Below are positions 44,674 to 53,736 of a stretch of 64,000 nucleotides of DNA, piece after piece. The translations under genes were made by a program, and so were the position numbers. The notes below the pieces were generated by a model. The model ran no database searches, was not told the origin of the DNA, and saw only the letters and a program-made list of their open reading frames with translations. Within the stretch, counting starts at the first letter, position 1, and each line of letters starts with the position of its first letter. Source of the DNA: Candidatus Poribacteria bacterium (lineage in GTDB: Bacteria > Poribacteria > WGA-4E > WGA-3G); the NCBI GenBank assembly GCA_022826805.1, contig JAJDUH010000024.1, positions 62,001 to 126,000 of the forward strand, in the 5' to 3' direction.

Positions 44674-47667
44674 GTGAAAAACGAAGATGCAGATCTGATT
44701 CATCGTATCTCGTCAGGTGATGAGGATGCCTTCACTATATTGATGCAAAGGCATCGAAGTTGGGTTCATTCACTTGCATGGCGTGAGATCGGTGATTTCC
44801 ACGCAGCACAGGAAATTACGCAAAATACCTTTATCCAGGCTTTTCAGTCACTACCGAGTTTAAGTGATCCTGATCGTTTTTCAGGTTGGTTGTATGTGAT
44901 AGCGAAACGCCAATGCATTGAGTGGCTGCGAAAGAAGCCGACTCAGATGCAGTCACTGGATGCAATGCCCAGATCCGAATTGGAGCAGCGGTTCTACGCA
45001 CTATATCTTGAGAAAGAACAGTTACAAGCATCTACGGCTGGGGCACGCAAAGTCGTCGAACGTCTCCTCCAAAAGCTGCCGGTCGGTGAACGTTCGGTAA
45101 TGGTATTGCACTATTTCAACGGCTTGAGTTGTGAAGAGGTGGGTGAGCATTTAGATGTCTCGCCGAACACGGTCAAGAGTCGGTTGTATCGCGCTCGGAA
45201 GAGATTAGAGCGGGAGGAGTCGATGATCCGCGAAAGTTTGAGTCCGAATTTATTAAAAAGTGAAACGCGATATATTAGCGTGTTAGCGACTGCAACAACA
45301 AAAACTGGTGAAAATTTAGCGGAAGGCGGTTTTGATCTCAATCGAACCGATAAGGTTTTTACGTCTTCCGGTTCTCGCACTTCTCGCACGAGCGGGTATA
45401 GTCATGGGGATCCGTCACCGATGTACATGCTGCTACACTATCTTAACCATGGTCGGATTGACCTTTTTAGATTTCCTTTAGTTGTGGGTAACTCTTGGGA
45501 ACAGGAAGATGGTTGGGAATCACAAACAACAGCAACTTTGGAGGGTTATGAAACAGTAAATGTATCTGCAGGCACTTTCCGGGAGTGTCTAAAGCATAAA
45601 ACTGTCTTCACAGACGCTGACGTAGAGGATAACAGTGTTGAACTGCGAGACGCGTTTGCAAATGGGACGCGTTATCTGTGGTTTGCTAAAGGCATTGGAC
45701 TTGTGAAGATGCGTTATGAGCATTCCAACGGTATTTCAACAGAAGCCGAATTACTTAAATATGAAATGCCGATTCAGCAAAGTCAGGAATATTTCCCTGT
45801 ACAGATAGGCACGCAATGGACATACGGGTGGCAAAACGGTTATCGTGACGAGGCGGTTATTGAGGAGTGGCACGTCATCAGAAATTTCACTGAACCCGAA
45901 AATCTTGATAACCCGTTGGAACTTGAATCGGCGAAGTATTCGGTTAAAATTGATGCGGATGAACCGCGTGTCGCCTACGTCAAGTGTGTCCTAACGCCGA
46001 AAGGCAGCAGTGGTAGGAAAAATGACGGAGCATCGCTGCTTTTATCTATGAGCCGCTTTGGTACCGAATGGCTGTACGATGGATATGGCCATTATCTACA
46101 AAATTTGATGGCTACTGATGCGAAGGGGAAAGCATTGGCGATCGAAAATATTGACAAAACACAGTGGATCATTAAAACACGGGATGATTCGCCTGTGACA
46201 CTGCATTACAAAGCGTTGCTCAATCACGATGAACGAGAGTGGTATTGGGGCAGGGATGAAGCCCCTTATGCCCAAGACGACTGTATTTTCTGGCCCGGAT
46301 ACGCGCTATTTGTGGTTGGCGAGGTGAACGATATTGAACTGTCTCTTGAGGTTCCTGATCATTGGCAGGTTTCAACGCCTTGGGAACGGATTGGATCTGG
46401 TGGACACCGTTTCATTTTTAAAGATCAGAATGAGTTGGTGTATAACTATCTTGTGCTTGGTGAACATTCGGAACATCTGGTAAAAACCGGCGCGGCAAAG
46501 ATCATGCTGGCTCTCGGTGGAGGCTTTAAAGGGGATGTGGATGAAGTACAGCGGACAGTTGAGGCACTTCTCCGAACGTATTCGGGGATCTTCGACGGCA
46601 CTCCTAAGGATCAACTGCTGTTGGTCGCGAATCCTTATAGCAAAAAAGGATACAGGAGTGGTGGTGTGTCCCGACGTAGCATAAGCTTCTTGGTCGGTTA
46701 TGCGTTAGATGAAGCCAACAGACATTATTGGTTGCCGCTGGTAGCGCGCCTGTTTTGTTATATCTGGATTGGGAGTTACATCGATATCCGCGCCGGAACA
46801 GGTGCTATCAGTTTTGAGGAGCAGGAATACTGGTTCTGTGCTGGTTTTACCCAGTACTATTCGGAAATTGTCTCTGTACGCTGTGGGCTTGCCTCTGAAA
46901 GCGATTTTCTCAGAAGTTTTGAATGTACGTGGGAGGCGTATCTGTCTCGACAGGGACAACTCTCTATCCACGAAGCAGGTGAAGATAAGTCAGCCAACCG
47001 CGAACTTGTCTATGACGGTGGGAGTCTCATTGCTGCTGCTCTGGATTTGCAGATTCGCAATCTCACACAAAATCGAAGTAGTTTAGATGATGTGATGAAG
47101 CAGATGTACCAAGAGTTTGGTCTTACGGGACGCGCATACGCCATGAAGGATGTCATCAGAATTGTCAGCCGAATTACAGGTGAAGATTTTAAACCTTTCT
47201 TCCGCAGGTATGTGGTGGGGACAGAGCGATTGCCTTTAGAGGAATATCTTAAAGCTGCTGGTGTAGATGTTGAGATAAAATCTGGGGAGAGACTTCCGAA
47301 GCTTAGGTATATTATTCACGAGATGCTACGTATTAATTCACTCGGTGGTCCAATAGATGCGGGCATGTTCATCCACCGGTCCCCTCAGTATCAGGATGAC
47401 GACGAGTTGATAGGCATCAGCGGTGTACCTGTGAAGACGTTTAAGGACATCAGAGAGGTTGCTAAAGATTGGAAGTCAGGTGATGTGGTAGCGTTGACCC
47501 TTAAAAGGGAGGGTAAAGAGATTATTCTGCCTGTTACATTAGGGGGTGACGCGTCTAAGAGACCTCCGTTGGATGCAGGTAATATTGATGTCACTATCAG
47601 GAAAAGAGGAGATAGCACGAAGTTGGAACGCTCCATCTTATCTGGAATTCGGGGTAATAGTCGGTGA
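44674..47667 (+). CDS. ECF sigma factor fused to inactive M61-like peptidase and PDZ
   Basis: 997 residues; GTG start at 44674 with GGAGG at 44663-44667. Residues 1-185 are sigma-70 regions 2 and 4 (EITQNTFIQAFQSL, FSGWLYVIAKRQ, EEVGEHLDVSPNTVKSRLYR). The middle holds FPLxVGxxW / GTFxECLKH / LWFAKGIGLVKMRYEH modules, then an M61 glycyl-aminopeptidase-like domain and a C-terminal PDZ (DDDELIGISGVPVKTFKDIRE). The zinc site is lost: where the paralog at 48751 has HEVFH, this protein has RLFCY (692-696), and the downstream Glu is A723. No transmembrane segment is evident, unlike the paralog. Probably a transcription regulator sensing through a dead peptidase fold (inference). Confidence 0.82.
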   Translation: MKNEDADLIHRISSGDEDAFTILMQRHRSWVHSLAWREIGDFHAAQEITQNTFIQAFQSLPSLSDPDRFSGWLYVIAKRQCIEWLRKKPTQMQSLDAMPRSELEQRFYALYLEKEQLQASTAGARKVVERLLQKLPVGERSVMVLHYFNGLSCEEVGEHLDVSPNTVKSRLYRARKRLEREESMIRESLSPNLLKSETRYISVLATATTKTGENLAEGGFDLNRTDKVFTSSGSRTSRTSGYSHGDPSPMYMLLHYLNHGRIDLFRFPLVVGNSWEQEDGWESQTTATLEGYETVNVSAGTFRECLKHKTVFTDADVEDNSVELRDAFANGTRYLWFAKGIGLVKMRYEHSNGISTEAELLKYEMPIQQSQEYFPVQIGTQWTYGWQNGYRDEAVIEEWHVIRNFTEPENLDNPLELESAKYSVKIDADEPRVAYVKCVLTPKGSSGRKNDGASLLLSMSRFGTEWLYDGYGHYLQNLMATDAKGKALAIENIDKTQWIIKTRDDSPVTLHYKALLNHDEREWYWGRDEAPYAQDDCIFWPGYALFVVGEVNDIELSLEVPDHWQVSTPWERIGSGGHRFIFKDQNELVYNYLVLGEHSEHLVKTGAAKIMLALGGGFKGDVDEVQRTVEALLRTYSGIFDGTPKDQLLLVANPYSKKGYRSGGVSRRSISFLVGYALDEANRHYWLPLVARLFCYIWIGSYIDIRAGTGAISFEEQEYWFCAGFTQYYSEIVSVRCGLASESDFLRSFECTWEAYLSRQGQLSIHEAGEDKSANRELVYDGGSLIAAALDLQIRNLTQNRSSLDDVMKQMYQEFGLTGRAYAMKDVIRIVSRITGEDFKPFFRRYVVGTERLPLEEYLKAAGVDVEIKSGERLPKLRYIIHEMLRINSLGGPIDAGMFIHRSPQYQDDDELIGISGVPVKTFKDIREVAKDWKSGDVVALTLKREGKEIILPVTLGGDASKRPPLDAGNIDVTIRKRGDSTKLERSILSGIRGNSR

Positions 47668-47725
47668 TTTGTCGGACGAAGTTAGAGCCAAGAGCACAAA
47701 GTGTGGACCTGCTGCTAAGATCGCA

Positions 47726-48052
47726 TTAACTTGCCGGCACGTGAATGACATATCCGGGTTGAATTTCTCTTAACACTTCATTGACCCTCAACATAGCAGG
47801 GCGAATGTCCTCAATTCGGTTGCTTCTTGCAGAAATGAGAATAATCCCGATCATGTGTTTACGGAGATTTTGTTGATGTTCAATACCTCTGTCCATTGTC
47901 CCCAGCGCGTCAAACGCTGCGGCGGCTCGCTCGAGGAGTTCACCGTTTCGCATGCCTTGCCACCCTTGCCGAGAAACCGTCGTGACTTGAAAATCCGCGT
48001 CAAAATATCGTACCAATCGCCAGTCTAAGTTTTCATCGAGAAGAACGTGCAT
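47726..48052 (-). CDS. DUF5615-like PIN-type protein, probable toxin
   Basis: 108 residues beginning MHVLLDENLDWRLVRYF, the opening of DUF5615/PIN-like proteins with the acidic LLDEN motif. A second half rich in Ile/Arg (GIILISARSNRIEDIRP) corresponds to the fold's later strands. The frame extends upstream to 48145 but the extra 31 residues do not resemble the family. It follows a DUF433 gene, the standard toxin-antitoxin-like pairing. Both lie between two tandem paralogs on the opposite strand, suggesting a later insertion. Confidence 0.65.
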   Translation of the reverse strand: MHVLLDENLDWRLVRYFDADFQVTTVSRQGWQGMRNGELLERAAAAFDALGTMDRGIEHQQNLRKHMIGIILISARSNRIEDIRPAMLRVNEVLREIQPGYVIHVPAS

Positions 48053-48168
48053 GTTGTTTTGAATCTTCCAATGTTGGGGAACCGTTGGGATCCTTACAAC
48101 ATCGTGTGGTGACGAATGGAGACGGGCAGAAACAATACCATCCATTTAGTGGATAGTGGAGGCGTATC

Positions 48169-48399
48169 TCACCGCCTGTGTGATGGGATGGATCGGGTCA
48201 AGGCGAGTTCTAAAAAAGCGATTGCCTGTTCCCGAGAAACCGAAGGGAACCCGTCAAGAAAATAGTCGAGACTCTCTCCAGCTTTGAGATGATCAATAAG
48301 TGCCTTTACAGGAACACGGGTGCCCGCAAACACCGGTATCCCCCCGTGAATCTCAGGATCTTGGTTTATTACGTGTTCGGGTTTCATTTTGAGGGTCAT
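48169..48399 (-). CDS. DUF433 antitoxin-like protein
   Basis: 76 residues. INQDPEIHGGIPVFAGTRVPVKALIDHLKAGES is the typical DUF433 signature, a small winged helix-turn-helix protein that pairs with PIN-like DUF5615 toxins. The Shine-Dalgarno GGAGG is only two bases from the ATG at 48399; the ATG at 48387 is an alternative. First gene of the two-gene minus-strand unit. Confidence 0.82.
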   Translation of the reverse strand: MTLKMKPEHVINQDPEIHGGIPVFAGTRVPVKALIDHLKAGESLDYFLDGFPSVSREQAIAFLELALTRSIPSHRR

Positions 48400-48488
48400 A
48401 ACCTCCGATAACTTTTATGTCCAATGTATTGTTAAGTATACTACATTTCAAACCTTATATCAACGGGAAAATGTGTTTTCTATTCCTG

Positions 48489-48557
48489 AGAAAAAGAGAG
48501 GATAGCACGGAGTTGGAACGCTCTGTCTTGTCTGGAATTTTGGGTAATAGGCGGTGA
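48489..48557 (+). pseudogene. Remnant 3' end of a third sigma/M61-family gene
   Basis: Twenty-two codons plus stop nearly identical to the end of the gene at 44674: the remnant encodes REDSTELERSVLSGILGNRR against RGDSTKLERSILSGIRGNSR. Nothing upstream continues the frame. It shows a further copy once lay here and was lost, leaving its tail. Confidence 0.8.
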
Positions 48558-48750
48558 TTTCATTCTGATCATGTTGCCCTTGAGATGGCATGGATTTTCA
48601 GGGGCAACTTAACCCTCCTTCTGCCGATTCAGGAGACGAATAAACATCTCGGATGAGAGAGGTTGCCTAAAGGGACGTTTTATGCAACCTTTTCTCCTTT
48701 AAAACCCGACATAACGTCATAAGGCAATATTCTTTGTCGAAGGGACGAAA
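48558..48750 (+). promoter_or_regulatory. Duplicated leader of the M61 peptidase gene
   Basis: No gene. From 48661 the sequence follows the leader of the sigma-fusion gene: AGGTTGC...TTTTATGCAACCT, then CTTTAAAACCCGACATAACG and CATAAGGCAATATTCTTTG. The hairpin is weakened by mismatches relative to the first copy. Likely carries the promoter of the next gene. Confidence 0.55.
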
Positions 48751-51228
48751 ATGCAACCGGTTTACCTACCCTTGTTACCATTGGCTACCTTGCAGAGACA
48801 ACGTGTGAAGGAACAAGGATTTTTTAGGTATATCGGTGAATATGATCAGGAGCTGTTGCTGCCGAGCACAGCAACGCTAAAGAAGGAGAAACCCGTGGTT
48901 CGACAAGCGTTTTTCACAAATCTAACCAGAAAAGTCATGCCAAAAATCGTATGTATCAAACCTTCTGCTTTCTATGTGAGCAAATGGTTAATGCTGCGGA
49001 TAATCGTTGCTTCAGTTGTTGTGGCGATACTAATGCTGGGAATAGGTGATAGTTTCCTCCCGATAATGGATCAGGTTTTATTGGCTGCTGCGTACGCGGA
49101 TGAATCGGAAGAACCTGCTGCTGATAAAGGGGATCGCTACATTACGCTTAGTGCCAGCACTAATGAAGAGAGCGGAGAGCCTTTGGCATCAGGAAGTTTC
49201 TATCTGATGAAAACGGAGGCAGCGTTGATAGCTGCAGGCTTTGACACGCAAGGGACTGGTACGTACGATGATCCAACTCCCATGTACATGTTGATGTCTT
49301 ATATGCTCCACTATAACACGGATCTTTTCAGGTTTCCTTTGGCTGTGGGGGATACTTGGACACAGAAGGGACACAGAGAAGCACAGGTACAGACGATCGT
49401 GGAGGGTTATGAAGCAGTAGAAGTTTCCGCAGGAACTTTCTTGGATTGTCTCAAGCATAAAATTGTCATTACAGAGGCGAAAGCGGGTTCTCCACTAAGA
49501 AGTTCGCTTGTAAACGGGGCGCGCTATTTGTGGTTCGCCAAAGGCGTTGGCATCGTGAAGATGCGCTATGAACATGCCAGTGGCACTACTACAGGAGCGG
49601 AATTGCTTGAATACAATATCCCAGTCAAAGGTGAAGAATATTTCCCTTTGCAGGTAGGTAACGCGTGGACCTACAAATGGCAGAACGACTATCGGAATGC
49701 AATTATTGAGAAGTGTGAAGTCGTCGAGAATAGTGATAAACAGCCGGGTTCTAATGGCGATATGACGGTGCCTGAGTCTGTAAGGATGATGCTTGCGTCG
49801 GCGAGATATGAAGTCACAATAGAGGCGGCGGAGAGGCGCATGGCGCATGTCAAGTGCGTTTTAACCCCAAAGGAGGACACTGGGGAGATACTTCCGTTGT
49901 CCATGAGCCATTTTGGTACTGAAACAGTCCACAACGGTTACGCCGAGTATATTGAGGATTTAAGGGTTACCACTGCTGACCAGGAAGAACTACCGATGAT
50001 GAAACTCGGCAAAACGCGCTGGGCGGTTAACGTCGGGAATGCGTCGCCTGTAATATTGCGTTACAAAGTATTACTGAACCACGATGAAAGACAATGGCCC
50101 CCAGGTAGATCTGAGACTCCTTACGTTCAGGAAGACTGTATTTTCTTGCCCGGATATGCCTTATTTGTCATTGGTGAAGTGAGCGACGTTGAACTGCGCG
50201 TTAATGTTCCCGGTCACTGGTACGTCTCAACCCCTTGGCACCGCATCGGAGACGAAGGACATCGTTTCACTATTGAAGATCAGAACGATTTGATACATGC
50301 CTATATGGTGCTTGGGACGCATTCTGAGAAAGTGGCAAAATCTGGTGAAACGGAAGTTGTGGTGGCAGTCGGTGGACGCTTTAAAGCGAATGCTGCTGAA
50401 GTTCAGGCCATAGTTGGAGCGTTTCTGAAAACGTATTCAGGGGTGTTCAACGGCACGCCGAAGGGCAGAATGCTATTTGTCGCGAATCCTTATGGTGACC
50501 CAGGACGCTTAGGAGGCGGTGTACGGGGACGAAGCATCAGCGTGCTGGTAGGGGGTAAACTGGATGAGGCGAGCAAGCGTTTTTGGGTGCCGCTTGTCGG
50601 ACACGAAGTTTTTCATGCTTGGCCTATCCAGTTTAAAATACAAGAATATTGGTTCAGTGAAGGGTTCACTGAGTACTATTCACACATTGCCTCCGCACGC
50701 CTCGGTTTTACCGCTGAAAGCGATTTTCTTCAGAATCTGGAGCGCGTCTGTGAATCGTATCTGTCCCAACAGGGTGAACTTTCTATACGCGAGGCGGGGA
50801 AAAACAAATCCACCTATAGCGGTTTAGTCTATCAAGGTGGAAGTCTAATTGCCCTTGCCTTGGATGTGCAAATTCGCGAGTGGACGCGAAATCAAAAGAG
50901 TCTTGATGATGTGATGAAGCAGATGTATAGCGAATTTGGTGCTACCGGCGAAATGTATACGATGAGTGATGTCGTCCGAATTGTTATCGGTATTGCGGGT
51001 GCAGATTTTGAACCGTTCTTCAACAAGTATGTTTCCGGGATAGAAAGATTGCCGCTCGCCGAGTATTTCGGAGGTGCGGGTCTGGAAGTACATGTAGAAG
51101 AGGAGTTACCTGACTCTGAACAACTACCACTGGCGGCAGAGGTTATTGATGTTACCATTACGAAAAGCGCGGATCGTACGGCATTGCAACGCGCCATTTG
51201 GTCAGGGATATTAGGTGGCAGTCGGTGA
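48751..51228 (+). CDS. Membrane-anchored M61-like metallopeptidase
   Basis: 825 residues. A hydrophobic segment at about 77-98 (IIVASVVVAILMLGIG) anchors it; the rest should lie outside the membrane. Residues about 115-430 carry the FPLxVGxxW, GTFLDCLKH and LWFAKGVGIVKMRYEH modules shared with the sigma fusion. The peptidase domain has the zinc motif H618-E-V-F-H622 and E637 in WFSEGFTEYYS, both intact, as in M61 glycyl aminopeptidases, though the spacing between the motif and the Glu is short. The PDZ of its sigma-fused paralog is missing, but the final segment (EVIDVTITKSADRTALQRAI) is kept. Arose by tandem duplication with the gene at 44674. Confidence 0.8.
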   Translation: MQPVYLPLLPLATLQRQRVKEQGFFRYIGEYDQELLLPSTATLKKEKPVVRQAFFTNLTRKVMPKIVCIKPSAFYVSKWLMLRIIVASVVVAILMLGIGDSFLPIMDQVLLAAAYADESEEPAADKGDRYITLSASTNEESGEPLASGSFYLMKTEAALIAAGFDTQGTGTYDDPTPMYMLMSYMLHYNTDLFRFPLAVGDTWTQKGHREAQVQTIVEGYEAVEVSAGTFLDCLKHKIVITEAKAGSPLRSSLVNGARYLWFAKGVGIVKMRYEHASGTTTGAELLEYNIPVKGEEYFPLQVGNAWTYKWQNDYRNAIIEKCEVVENSDKQPGSNGDMTVPESVRMMLASARYEVTIEAAERRMAHVKCVLTPKEDTGEILPLSMSHFGTETVHNGYAEYIEDLRVTTADQEELPMMKLGKTRWAVNVGNASPVILRYKVLLNHDERQWPPGRSETPYVQEDCIFLPGYALFVIGEVSDVELRVNVPGHWYVSTPWHRIGDEGHRFTIEDQNDLIHAYMVLGTHSEKVAKSGETEVVVAVGGRFKANAAEVQAIVGAFLKTYSGVFNGTPKGRMLFVANPYGDPGRLGGGVRGRSISVLVGGKLDEASKRFWVPLVGHEVFHAWPIQFKIQEYWFSEGFTEYYSHIASARLGFTAESDFLQNLERVCESYLSQQGELSIREAGKNKSTYSGLVYQGGSLIALALDVQIREWTRNQKSLDDVMKQMYSEFGATGEMYTMSDVVRIVIGIAGADFEPFFNKYVSGIERLPLAEYFGGAGLEVHVEEELPDSEQLPLAAEVIDVTITKSADRTALQRAIWSGILGGSR

Positions 51229-51316
51229 TTTGTCGGACGAAGTCGAAGTCTAAAGACAATGGCACACAGTATAGAACTGCTGCTTACGCAATGGGAAATT
51301 GGAGGAACCTATCATC

Positions 51317-52189
51317 GTGAAAAAGTTTCGTGTCGTTTTTAGTCTATTACTCATTTTTGGCTTCAGTGCAACACTGGCAGGGAAAGAAGGAACGGACACC
51401 TATTTTCCACACGCGATAGGAAGTTACTGGGTTTACGAAGACCAAGATGGAAACGAATTAACACGTCGGGTCATTGAAAACAAAGATATCGACGGAGAAC
51501 CGTATCAGGTTTTCAACTATGAACCCATCTTGGAGGATTGGGCAGATTATGACTATCACATCCATCCGAATTTCTGCCAGGTCGGTGAAGAATGGGTTAC
51601 ATTTTTGGTTGCTGATGATGTAAAGAAAGCAGTCAAGGCGCGTCTTACCAAAGAGGTAGAGGCCTTCGGCAAAATACATGCGGCGAATTTCGATCTCCTC
51701 TACGACATTGAGATAGAGGCACAAGACCCGTTTTATGTTCTGCCAACGTCTGTTCCCTTCAACGAAAAGTGGGACACACCACAGATAGAAGCCAAAGTCA
51801 CGATGACACCTGATCCGCCGCAAGATCCTGAGGAAACGATATGTGAGTTCACTATTGTTGAAACAGGCAAGGTCTTAGGGACGGAAAACGTTGAGACACC
51901 TATTGGTACTTTTGAAGGCTGTTTGAAAATTGAGTATCGGACAGCAACAGAAGTCGCAATATTGGTGCACCGCGCGAGTGGGGAATCGCATCTGCCCGAT
52001 GAAGGGGAATCGCATCCACCCGGTGAATCCGTTACGACGCTGTGGATAGCACCCAACGTCGGAATTGTCAAGTTTCACCAAAAAATGGAGGATATCCTTC
52101 TGACAGTTATAACTCACTCTCAAGTTAAGGCTTCAACCACAATCAAAACCCTTGAATTAAAGAGATATGAAATCAAACCTGCTAATTAG
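51317..52189 (+). CDS. Secreted protein sharing the M61-flanking module
   Basis: 290 residues from the GTG at 51317, with GGAGGA at 51301-51306. Signal peptide at 1-21 (KKFRVVFSLLLIFGFSATLAG). The mature part has YFPHAIGSYWVYEDQDGN, PIGTFEGCLKIEYR and LWIAPNVGIVKFHQKM, clearly the same module as in the two upstream M61-family proteins (YFPLQVGNAWTYKW, AGTFLDCLKHKI, LWFAKGVGIVKMRY). Function unknown; periplasmic or outer surface. It lies 88 bp after the peptidase gene and 8 bp before an ABC permease gene, so it could belong to either unit. Confidence 0.65.
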   Translation: MKKFRVVFSLLLIFGFSATLAGKEGTDTYFPHAIGSYWVYEDQDGNELTRRVIENKDIDGEPYQVFNYEPILEDWADYDYHIHPNFCQVGEEWVTFLVADDVKKAVKARLTKEVEAFGKIHAANFDLLYDIEIEAQDPFYVLPTSVPFNEKWDTPQIEAKVTMTPDPPQDPEETICEFTIVETGKVLGTENVETPIGTFEGCLKIEYRTATEVAILVHRASGESHLPDEGESHPPGESVTTLWIAPNVGIVKFHQKMEDILLTVITHSQVKASTTIKTLELKRYEIKPAN

Positions 52190-52197
52190 GTGAGTTT

Positions 52198-53736
52198 ATG
52201 CATACACTTTGGCTCGTTATCCAACGAGAATTCGTCTCAAACGTGTTGACATCCCGATTCATGATTGGGTTTGTTGTGTGTGTTCTCTCAACCGCCGTCG
52301 CTGTTTTCGTTCAGGTGGATGATCACGAAAAACGGTTGGTCGGATATAACACGGCTGTCCGAGAATCTCAAGCAGAACCAAAAAATTGGAAACTCTACAC
52401 GGATATTAGTCCAAAAGTGCACAGAAAGCCGAATCCACTCGGCATTTTTAACATCGAAATGGAAAACTCTGGTGTAAATACGGTCGTTGTCGAGCCTGAC
52501 AAGCCGATTTGGACACGGGATAGCCGTTCCCCCGGTTGGGGCGAAACGACTCAGAAAATAGGAGCAGATAACCCTTTTCTCGCAATGTTTCTCTCCGTTG
52601 ATGTGGTTTTCATCTTCAAAATCGTGCTTAGTGCGTTAGCGATTCTGTTTGCTTACAACACAATTTCGGGCGAGAGAGAGGATGGCACACTGAAACTTGT
52701 GCTGTCCAACTCCATACCGAGGGACACGGTAGTTTTGGGGAAATACCTCGGGGGTATGTTATCGCTGTTCCCGATTGTTGTGGTGAGTTTGATTGTGACG
52801 CTGTTAATTGCAATCTCTTCACCTGATGTCGCCTTTGATGGAAACGACATTGCACACGTTGTCCTGATATTCGCCGTTTCGCTGTTGTACGTGTCAACGT
52901 GGTATCTTTTAGGGCTGCTCTTGTCTGTCTGGACGAAGGAAGCAGCGACGACATTGATTCTTTCGATGTTTCTCTGGGTGATTCTGACGAGCGTTCATGC
53001 AAACGTGGCGACCTTTGCGGTGGCGAAATTTTCGCCACATAAACCAAGATCGCAAATGGCGGTTTTTCAACAGACAACTCAACTCTGGAACGATTTCAGA
53101 AAAGAGCGGGACGACTACCTCAAAGAGAGGGGGTACGATAGTCCAACGAAGACGGTTTCTTGGCACCGTGACGAGCACGGTAGAACGGGAGGATCTTCTG
53201 GTACTTCTTCTACCTCTGCGGAATGGTTTGTTACAGAGACTTATCGTATTGGAAATATCAAATACGCCGATGTTTCTGTTCTCCAGGAATTTTTAAGTTA
53301 TCAGGAACCACTTCGGATTGCGTATACAGACAGGGTGGAAGAAATTCTTAACAAACCGGCGGATGACCGAGAGCGGAACGCGAAGTTCGCAGACCTTCTC
53401 TCCCGCATCTCCTTCGCGGATGTATATCACTTCGCTGTTGGTGCAATAGCAGGGACCGATCGGGAGAGTTATAACGATTTTCTTGAAAATTCCAGAGCCT
53501 ATAAGCGTGAGGTCGTTGAATATTTGAAAAATAAAAAGGCATTTTCTTCACGAGCGTGGTTTTCCGACGACCAGGGGGCTGCGGATTTGGCGGATCTGCC
53601 GATTTTTCGACATCGCCAAATGTCCCTCTCGGAAAGTTTCTCCCGTGCCTCTGTAGATATTCTGATCCTATTGGCGTGGAATATTGTTCTGTTTATGTTG
53701 GCTTATGTGTCTTTTCTGAGATATGAGATGAGTTGA
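52198..53736 (+). CDS. ABC-2 type permease subunit
   Basis: 512 residues. TM1 near the N-terminus (SRFMIGFVVCVLSTAVAVFVQV), an extracytoplasmic domain of about 100 residues, then VVFIFKIVLSALAILFAYNTISGEREDGTLKLVLSNSIPRDTVVLGKYLGG, the conserved ABC-2 coupling region, and four more TM segments. A second large external loop contains FADVYHFAVGAIAGTDRESY, matching the same position in the permeases at 53983 and 63255. It would export an unknown substrate with an ATPase such as the one at 59375. Only 8 bp follow the preceding gene, so co-transcription is likely. Confidence 0.82.
   Translation: MHTLWLVIQREFVSNVLTSRFMIGFVVCVLSTAVAVFVQVDDHEKRLVGYNTAVRESQAEPKNWKLYTDISPKVHRKPNPLGIFNIEMENSGVNTVVVEPDKPIWTRDSRSPGWGETTQKIGADNPFLAMFLSVDVVFIFKIVLSALAILFAYNTISGEREDGTLKLVLSNSIPRDTVVLGKYLGGMLSLFPIVVVSLIVTLLIAISSPDVAFDGNDIAHVVLIFAVSLLYVSTWYLLGLLLSVWTKEAATTLILSMFLWVILTSVHANVATFAVAKFSPHKPRSQMAVFQQTTQLWNDFRKERDDYLKERGYDSPTKTVSWHRDEHGRTGGSSGTSSTSAEWFVTETYRIGNIKYADVSVLQEFLSYQEPLRIAYTDRVEEILNKPADDRERNAKFADLLSRISFADVYHFAVGAIAGTDRESYNDFLENSRAYKREVVEYLKNKKAFSSRAWFSDDQGAADLADLPIFRHRQMSLSESFSRASVDILILLAWNIVLFMLAYVSFLRYEMS

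Noticed and set aside
47668..48145. DUF5615 gene starting at 48145
   Set aside because: The extra 31 residues are unlike the family, whose proteins begin at the MHVLLDEN strand; kept only as an alternative.
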